A stretch of 11,043 nt of DNA from Armatimonadetes bacterium RBG_19FT_COMBO_69_19 (GTDB lineage Bacteria; Sysuimicrobiota; Sysuimicrobiia; Sysuimicrobiales; Kaftiobacteriaceae), in NCBI GenBank assembly GCA_001768125.1, contig MENB01000102.1:8166-19208 (forward strand), in the 5' to 3' direction. This document shows, piece by piece, positions 7,025 to 11,043 of the stretch (its first letter is position 1; every line of letters starts with the position of its first letter). The notes beneath the pieces were generated by a model. The model saw only the letters and a list, made by a program, of their open reading frames with translations. It made no database searches and had not been told where the DNA came from. The position numbers were made by a program, and so were the translations under genes.

Positions 7025-7231
7025 TCAGGCGGACTGGTCGGCGCGCACGCGGTCGTCGTAGCGGGCGAGACGGCGGAGGTGAAGCTTCCCCTCCGGAGTA
7101 AAGACCTCGGCCAGCTCGGTGACGGTGCCTACCCGGCGCGAGCGTATCGCGGCCAGGAGACCTTCCTCCTGATCCTCACCCTGCCATCGCTTTCCGCCCG
7201 GAGACTGCCAGACCTCGAACAGCGCAGCCAT
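7025..7231 (-). CDS. small protein of unknown function (68 residues)
   Basis: I do not recognise a family. The protein begins MAALFEVWQSPGGKRWQG and ends in a charged stretch rich in Arg and Asp; it has no signal peptide, no membrane segment and no cysteine, so it is probably cytoplasmic. The start at ATG 7231 is chosen over an in-frame ATG 18 nt upstream (7249) because GGAGGAGGTGAGGACG sits directly before it, an almost ideal ribosome site that lies inside the longer version. Residues 38-54 (TELAEVFTPEGKLHLRR) look like a regular mixed helix/strand segment. A strong hairpin follows its stop and another precedes it (7291-7329). It shares the start context GAGGAGGTGA-N2-ACGATGGC with the next small gene upstream on its strand, so both may be highly translated. 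Real coding is supported by the ribosome site and flanking hairpins, not by homology. Confidence 0.6.
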   Translation of the reverse strand: MAALFEVWQSPGGKRWQGEDQEEGLLAAIRSRRVGTVTELAEVFTPEGKLHLRRLARYDDRVRADQSA

Positions 7232-7290
7232 CGTCCTCACCTCCTCCATCTCGTTTCATGCTCTACCCAAAACTCGTGCCTGGTATTCCT

Positions 7291-7329
7291 GCGGTGGAGG
7301 CGGACCTGCTGCACGGTCGCCCCCACCGC
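7291..7329 (-). terminator. long GC-rich hairpin between the two small genes, U-tract absent
   Basis: GCGGTGGAGGCGGACC (7291-7306) pairs with GGTCGCCCCCACCGC (7315-7329): 15 bp with one bulged base and one wobble pair, around an 8-nt loop. It begins 19 nt after the stop of the gene 7576-7349 on the minus strand. The minus-strand sequence after it is not U-rich until TTTT about 20 nt later. It may be a terminator, or a stabilising or processing structure in a two-gene transcript. Confidence 0.45.
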
Positions 7330-7348
7330 GTCCTGCATCGTCGATGCG

Positions 7349-7576
7349 CTACAGTGCGTAACGGTCGAACCCCTCATCCAACCCTCCCTCGGCGCTCTCG
7401 GAACCCTGGTCCTCGATCTCGATCTCGCCGGCCTCGGCCGACCCGTCGTCGGCCACGACACCGGGCTGGGTATACTCTGCGAGGACCTCCCAGGTCTCGA
7501 CCTCCATCTCGCGGGCAAACGCCTGGGCCGACAGGACCAGCGTGAGGATCGCCACCAGCGTCAGGATCTTAGCCAT
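7349..7576 (-). CDS. small secreted acidic protein of unknown function (75 residues)
   Basis: No family recognised. The N-terminus is a clear Sec signal peptide: MAK, then a hydrophobic core (ILTLVAILTLVLS), then AQAFA, with probable cleavage after Ala21. The predicted mature part is only 54 residues and very acidic (about 17 Asp/Glu against 2 Arg), with no cysteine. An acidic exported peptide could bind cations such as calcium or a basic partner, but nothing in the sequence proves this. ATG 7576 is chosen because GAGGAGGTGACCACG lies directly before it. An in-frame ATG at 7612 would put this ribosome site and extra charged residues ahead of the signal peptide and is less likely. A possible -10 (TACTAT on the minus strand, 7648-7643) lies about 70 nt upstream without a good -35. 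The gene 7231-7025 follows after 117 nt. Confidence 0.68.
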   Translation of the reverse strand: MAKILTLVAILTLVLSAQAFAREMEVETWEVLAEYTQPGVVADDGSAEAGEIEIEDQGSESAEGGLDEGFDRYAL

Positions 7577-7706
7577 CGTGGTCACCTCCTCTCTGGACGA
7601 GACCTGCAGCACCGCGGTCTCGGAGTGAACTGGCTGGCTCCGATAGTACGCGATGCGGCCGCGACGGGCTGTGAAGGGGGGAATACGGAGGCTGCAATCC
7701 GCATCA

Positions 7707-7737
7707 CAGGGCCGCCGGGGAACCCCCGCCCGCCCTG
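7707..7737 (-). terminator. GC-rich hairpin after the thioredoxin-fusion gene, U-tract absent
   Basis: On the minus strand CAGGGC pairs with GCCCTG and, after small internal mismatches, CGGGG pairs with CCCCG around GTT. It starts 12 nt after the stop codon at 7750. No U-run follows. The position suggests a terminator. Confidence 0.4.
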
Positions 7738-7749
7738 CGTCAGGCTACG

Positions 7750-8586
7750 CTACTTCCACTTGATGGTGCATCCGACGGGCTTCGTCTCCGCGGTCGCCGG
7801 TGTCGCGCCGGTCAGCACCGCCTCGATCGCGTCGCGCAGGTAGTGATGGCGCACCGCGCCCGGGTCTTCATAGTTGTCGTCGGGCGCGCCGTGATAGCGC
7901 AGCACGCGCGCGGCGTCGAAGAGGAAGATCTCAGGAGTGCGGGTGGCCCCGTAGGCTTTGGCCACCTCCTGCGTCTCGTCGAACAGGTAGGGGAAGGGGT
8001 ACGCTTTCTCCTGCGCCCGCGTCCGCATCCGTTCGGGGCTGTCGTCCGCCACCCTCGCGGGGTCGTTCGCGCTGATCAGGACGAACCGCACGCCGCGGTC
8101 CGCGTAGTCCCGCTGGGTGCGGATCAGGCGGTCCTCCCAGGCCTGCGCGTAGGGGCAGTGGTTGCACGTGAAGATGACGCCGAAGACCCGCGCCTGCGCG
8201 AAATCCTCCGGCCGGGAGATCCGGCCGTCGGTTGCGGGGAGCGCGAAGGGGATCATGATCGAGCCACCTCCTCGATCCCGGACCGCGGCACGCAGCGCGC
8301 GGCGGATCATCTCTTTCGTCGGCAGGGGGATCACCCGCCCGTCGTCGGTAAGGTAGATGCGGCAGGCCAGCCCCACCGGCAGCTCGGACGGCGGGACGAT
8401 GTCGGCCCCGTCGAGGCGGATCGTCGGCGATCCGGGGAAGGCCATCGCCCGCGCCTGCTCATCGGTGTCGACGCGGACGAGCTGAACCTTCTCGCGGATC
8501 CCTTCCTCGGCGAGGACCTCGCGCAGCCGCGCCAGGGCTTGGTCGTGCGAGGGGCACTCATCCCAGTAGAGGAACTCGATGCGCAT
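7750..8586 (-). CDS. two-domain thioredoxin-fold protein (DF-type domain fused to AhpC/TSA-like domain)
   Basis: 278 residues in two parts. Residues 1-104 form a thioredoxin-like domain: FLYWDECPSH with Cys11, PGSPTIRLDG (51-60) and GLACRIYL with Cys75, ending KEMIRRALRA. I know this type as a stand-alone protein of about 90-110 residues, often near mercury-resistance genes; here the active site reads CPSH, one cysteine rather than CxxC. Residues 111-278 form a peroxiredoxin/TlpA-like domain: FTCNHCPY with Cys141 and Cys144, LISANDP, a cis-Pro loop TRTPEIFLFD (Pro218), GAPDDNYEDP, and the C-terminal KPVGCTIKWK with Cys273, typical of the PRX-like1 group. The likely role is thiol-disulfide or peroxide chemistry in the cytoplasm. 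ATG 8586 gives the usual N-terminus (MRIEFLYW); the ribosome site before it is weak. The frame continues upstream over the divergent aminotransferase gene and is not used. Met111 has its own strong ribosome site (separate entry). Confidence 0.85.
   Translation of the reverse strand: MRIEFLYWDECPSHDQALARLREVLAEEGIREKVQLVRVDTDEQARAMAFPGSPTIRLDGADIVPPSELPVGLACRIYLTDDGRVIPLPTKEMIRRALRAAVRDRGGGSIMIPFALPATDGRISRPEDFAQARVFGVIFTCNHCPYAQAWEDRLIRTQRDYADRGVRFVLISANDPARVADDSPERMRTRAQEKAYPFPYLFDETQEVAKAYGATRTPEIFLFDAARVLRYHGAPDDNYEDPGAVRHHYLRDAIEAVLTGATPATAETKPVGCTIKWK
8254..8271 (-). promoter_or_regulatory. internal ribosome binding site and ATG at the domain junction of the thioredoxin fusion
   Basis: On the minus strand GAGGAGGTGG is followed by CTCGATC and ATG 8256 (Met111). 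The ATG is in frame and opens exactly at the N-terminus expected for the peroxiredoxin-like domain (MIPFALPATDG). The same bases encode the glycine linker DRGGGS. This site is stronger than the one before the full-length start, so a stand-alone second domain of 168 residues may also be made. Confidence 0.5.
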
Positions 8587-8638
8587 CTCTGCCCACTCGT
8601 AACGTCTGTTCCCGCGCCGGATATTTCGCCCGCAGGGG

Positions 8639-9814
8639 ATGGTCCCAGGATCTCGGAATACCCCTGCTGTGCGCGATCTCTTCCTCATCCGTCCCGGTGT
8701 AATCTTTCTCAATCATGGTGCGTTCGGTGCCTGCCCGCGGCCGGTCTTCGAGGCGTACCAGCGCTGGCAGCTGGAGCTGGAACAGCAGCCCGTGGAGTTC
8801 CTCGGCCGGCGTTCCCGCGAACTGCTGCGCACGGCGCGGCGCGCGCTGGGGCAAGAAGTGGGCGCCGATCCGGACGATCTAGTCTACGTCCCCAACGCTA
8901 CGACAGGAGTGAACGTCGTCGCCCGGTCGCTCGACCTCCAGCCCGGTGACGAGGTGGTCGGCACCGACCATGAATACGGCGCGGTAGACCGGACCTGGCG
9001 GACGGTGTGCGCGGAGCGCGGGGCACGCTACGTCCGCGCGGCGGTGCCGGTTCCGGTCCACGCTCCCGGTGAGGTCGCCGATCGGATCTGGTCGGCCGTC
9101 ACGCGGCGCACGCGCGTGCTGGCGGTGAGCCACATCACCTCGCCGACCGCTCTGACCTTCCCCCTGGCGGAGCTCATCGGGCGCGCCCGGTCCTCCGGCA
9201 TCCTTACGGTCGTGGACGGGGCGCACGCGCCCGGGCAGATCCCCATCGACCTGCGGGAGCTGGGCGCGGACTTCTATGCCGCGAACTGCCACAAGTGGCT
9301 GTGCGCGCCGAAAGGCACCGGGTTCCTCTTCGCGCGGCGGGACCTGCAGGATCGTCTCCGGCCCCCGATCACGAGCTGGGGGGATGAGAGCGATCTGGCG
9401 GGGCCGTCGCACTTCCTCAACGAGTTCGAATGGCAGGGGACGGACGACCTGGCCGCCTATCTCGCCGTCCCCGAGGCGATCCGGTTCCTGCACGATCACG
9501 ACTGGGGCGGCGTGCGCGAACGCTCGCACGCCCTCGTCCGGACCTTCCGGGACGCGCTGGCGGTCCTCACCGGCCTGGGGCCGCTGTGCCCCGATGATCC
9601 CGCCTGGTTCACGCAGATGGCCAGCATGCCGCTGCCCATCCCGGCCGAGGAGGCGCGCGCCTTCCAGCGCCGGCTGCTCGAGGAGTTCGCGATCGAGATC
9701 CCCGTGATGCGGTGGAACGGCCGGGCCCTCCTGCGGATCAGCGTTCAGGCCTACAACACCCCGCAGGACGTGGACGCTCTGGTGCGGGCGGCCGGGCGTC
9801 TGCTGCGCACATGA
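8639..9814 (+). CDS. class V PLP-dependent aminotransferase (isopenicillin N epimerase-like)
   Basis: 391 residues, full family length. Seen: FLNHGAFGACPRPV (23-36), the typical opening of the epimerase-like group; NATTGVN (86-92); VSHITSPTALTFPL (163-176); the PLP-contacting VVDGAHAPGQ with Asp193 and His196; the Schiff-base lysine Lys219 in ANCHKWLCAPKG; FEWQGTDD (263-270); and the substrate-carboxylate arginine region LRISVQAYN (Arg367). Members act on amino or thiol substrates as epimerases, desulfurases, lyases or kynureninase-like enzymes; the exact substrate cannot be told here. The start is uncertain: ATG 8639 has AGGGG immediately before it without spacing, while GTG 8669 (before RDLFLIRPG) would also give a sensible N-terminus. 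The gene is divergent from the thioredoxin fusion with a 52-bp gap, and its TGA overlaps the ATG of the downstream metallopeptidase, which implies translational coupling. Confidence 0.9.
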   Translation: MVPGSRNTPAVRDLFLIRPGVIFLNHGAFGACPRPVFEAYQRWQLELEQQPVEFLGRRSRELLRTARRALGQEVGADPDDLVYVPNATTGVNVVARSLDLQPGDEVVGTDHEYGAVDRTWRTVCAERGARYVRAAVPVPVHAPGEVADRIWSAVTRRTRVLAVSHITSPTALTFPLAELIGRARSSGILTVVDGAHAPGQIPIDLRELGADFYAANCHKWLCAPKGTGFLFARRDLQDRLRPPITSWGDESDLAGPSHFLNEFEWQGTDDLAAYLAVPEAIRFLHDHDWGGVRERSHALVRTFRDALAVLTGLGPLCPDDPAWFTQMASMPLPIPAEEARAFQRRLLEEFAIEIPVMRWNGRALLRISVQAYNTPQDVDALVRAAGRLLRT

Positions 9815-10185
9815 AGCTCGCCCCCCGGCGCTTCGAGGCCCTGGTCACCCGCGCGCTCGACGGGATCCCCAAGCTCATCGCCGAGCACATGAACAACATC
9901 GACGTCGTCATCGAGGACTGGCCGACCCGGCAGCAATACGATGATCTCGGTCTCGAGCCCGATGAGTGGTTGTTCGGTCTCTACGAGGGCACCCCGCTGC
10001 TCGAGCGCGGCATCACGGCGGACCCGCTGCTGCCCGACAAGATCACCATCTTCAAGGGGCCGCTGGAAGCGGCGTGCGAGAGCGAGGAACAGATCGCCGA
10101 GGAGATCCGCCGGACCGTCGTGCACGAGGTCGCGCACCACTTCGGCATTGACGAGGACCGGCTGCGCGACCTGGGGTACGACTGA
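9811..10185 (+). CDS. small zincin-like metallopeptidase (HExxH, PF06262 type)
   Basis: 124 residues, normal for this small family. The signature HEVAHHFGIDEDRL (from residue 105) contains the zinc ligands His105 and His109, the catalytic Glu106 and the downstream Gly-Ile-Asp (112-114), in which Asp114 is likely the third ligand. Other family features are the early FEALVTRALDGIP, the NIDVVIEDWP strand, GLYEGTPLLERG (57-67) and DKITIFKGPLE (76-86). No signal peptide, so cytoplasmic. The natural substrate of the family is not known to me. The start at ATG 9811 overlaps the aminotransferase stop (ATGA), so translation is probably coupled; the in-frame extension upstream to 9712 lies inside the aminotransferase gene. 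The SppA-like gene follows after 9 nt, so these three genes form a tight operon with two peptidases in a row. Confidence 0.9.
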   Translation: MKLAPRRFEALVTRALDGIPKLIAEHMNNIDVVIEDWPTRQQYDDLGLEPDEWLFGLYEGTPLLERGITADPLLPDKITIFKGPLEAACESEEQIAEEIRRTVVHEVAHHFGIDEDRLRDLGYD

Positions 10186-10194
10186 GGAGATGCG

Positions 10195-11043
10195 ATGAAC
10201 CCGCTGGCGCTCGTAATCGATCTCGCCGGCAACGCCGCCCGTGCGGTCCGGAATCTGCTCGCGATGCTGCTGCCCGCGCCCGACTTCGTCATGCTCACGG
10301 TGGGAGGGTCTCTCCCCGAGCGCCGTCCCGCCCCGCGCGGCATGCTGGCGCGCTTCCTGCCCAACCCGCTGGCGAGCACGGCGCAGGAAAGCCTCGAGGA
10401 GTGGCGGGAACGGCTGCGCCTCCTCGCCGGCGACCCGCGCGTAGAGGGGGTGGTGCTGAAGCTCGGGGACCTCCGCGCCGGAGCGGCGGCGCTGGAGAGC
10501 CTGCGCCTCGCCCTCGAGCGGTTCCGGGCGTCGGGCAAGCGCCTCGTCGCCTACGTCGCGACGGCGGATCTGCACGGCTATTACCTCGCCAGCGCGGCGG
10601 AGCAGGTCGTGGTCCCGGAGAGCGCCGAGCTTGGGCTGCACGGGCCGCGCAGCGAGATCACCTTTCTCCGTCTCGCCCTCGACCGTCTCGGGATCCTGCC
10701 CCAGTACCACCACATCGCGGAGTACAAGACGGCGTCCCACCGCTTCCTGTATCCGCGGATGACCGAGCCGCAGCGGGAGATGACGCAATCGCTCATCGAT
10801 GGCCATTATGGCGAGTTCGTTTCGGCGATCGCACGCTCGCGGGGCCTGGCGGAGGACGAGGTCCGTGAGGCGGTGGATGCGGGCATCCTCACCGGCACGT
10901 CCGCGCTCTCGCGCCGGCTCGTCGACGTCCTCGCGTTCGAGGACGAGCTCCCTGCGCTGCTCGGAGAGCAGGGTCGTCCGGGCGAGCGGGGCGGTCCGGT
11001 CGAGGGGCGCCCCCCGGCCCGCATCCTGCCGTGGGCGGCCGCG
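10195..11043 (+). CDS. sppA: signal peptide peptidase SppA-like (peptidase S49), 3' truncated by window edge
   Basis: The frame is open from ATG 10195 to the right edge: 283 residues without a stop. SppA proteases sit in the membrane and degrade cleaved signal peptides with a Ser-Lys dyad. The visible part matches the N-terminal half of the long (67K) form: DPRVEGVVLKL (80-90), SGKRLVAYVATADLHGYYLASAAEQVVV (113-140), the ELGLHG loop, LDRLGILPQ, and EYKTASHRF containing Lys178, which aligns with the catalytic Lys209 of the E. coli protein. MTEPQREMTQSLIDG and the following helix are also typical. The serine lies in the C-terminal half, beyond the window. The N-terminus is only moderately hydrophobic (about 5-30). 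A GAGGAG lies just before ATG 10195, and an ATG 5 nt earlier (10190) is closed at once by TGA. It follows the zincin by 9 nt, so they are probably cotranscribed. Confidence 0.86.
   Translation, partial: MNPLALVIDLAGNAARAVRNLLAMLLPAPDFVMLTVGGSLPERRPAPRGMLARFLPNPLASTAQESLEEWRERLRLLAGDPRVEGVVLKLGDLRAGAAALESLRLALERFRASGKRLVAYVATADLHGYYLASAAEQVVVPESAELGLHGPRSEITFLRLALDRLGILPQYHHIAEYKTASHRFLYPRMTEPQREMTQSLIDGHYGEFVSAIARSRGLAEDEVREAVDAGILTGTSALSRRLVDVLAFEDELPALLGEQGRPGERGGPVEGRPPARILPWAAA

Noticed and set aside
8587..8712. Upstream extension of the thioredoxin fusion to 8712
   Set aside because: It would overlap the divergent aminotransferase and add a basic, unconserved stretch before the typical MRIEFLYW start.
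7843..8949. Plus-strand frame of 368 codons over the thioredoxin fusion and the start of the aminotransferase
   Set aside because: It overlaps two well-supported genes and its translation has no recognisable features.
9751..10806. Minus-strand frame of 351 codons over the zincin and SppA genes
   Set aside because: Antisense shadow; the plus strand carries intact HExxH and S49 motifs.
1..11043. CRISPR array, insertion sequence, toxin-antitoxin pair or phage defence system
   Set aside because: No spaced direct repeats, transposase motifs, terminal repeats or defence domains were seen on either strand.

Overview
The window is about 11 kb of very GC-rich bacterial DNA (visibly well above 60 %), densely packed with genes that carry strong GGAGG-type ribosome binding sites. 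The gene set is a free-living bacterial one: lactate permease, MscL, type I-beta glutamine synthetase, SppA-type peptidase. I cannot fix the phylum from the sequence. High-GC lineages such as Actinomycetota, Chloroflexota or uncultured soil and hot-environment phyla all fit. I see no mobile element, CRISPR array, tRNA or rRNA.

Layout. 1-1402 (+): C-terminal part of an L-lactate permease, cut by the window edge. 1522-1956 (+): MscL with a four-cysteine zinc-ribbon-like tail. 1994-2782 (+): alpha/beta hydrolase. It converges, with only 7 bp between stop codons, on a two-gene minus-strand operon: an FAD/NAD(P)H oxidoreductase (5273-4098) followed by a 12-helix membrane protein (4091-2790) that looks like a degenerate heme-copper oxidase subunit I. 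5274-5470 is a divergent intergenic region with a good sigma-70 promoter and a terminator-like hairpin in the leader of glnA (5471-6928, +). 7025-7231 and 7349-7576 (both -) are two small genes without recognisable family; the second encodes a secreted, very acidic peptide. 7750-8586 (-) is a fused two-domain thioredoxin-fold protein. 8639-9814 (+) is a class V PLP aminotransferase, translationally coupled (ATGA) to a small zincin metallopeptidase (9811-10185), followed by an S49/SppA-type peptidase that runs off the right edge (10195-11043).

How the genes relate. Most of the content is housekeeping or general metabolism, and I do not see a defence system or a biosynthetic cluster. The observations most worth following are: (a) the glnA leader, where a promoter is followed within about 30 nt by an intrinsic-terminator-like hairpin, suggesting attenuation of glutamine synthetase; (b) the fused thioredoxin protein, which has a strong Shine-Dalgarno sequence and ATG embedded exactly at the domain junction, so one gene may give two proteins; (c) the membrane protein, in which a GW-x6-G motif recurs three times at a spacing of about 130 residues, matching the pseudo-threefold fold of oxidase subunit I while most metal ligands are missing; and (d) four strong hairpins that lack a U-tract and each start 12-19 nt after a stop codon.
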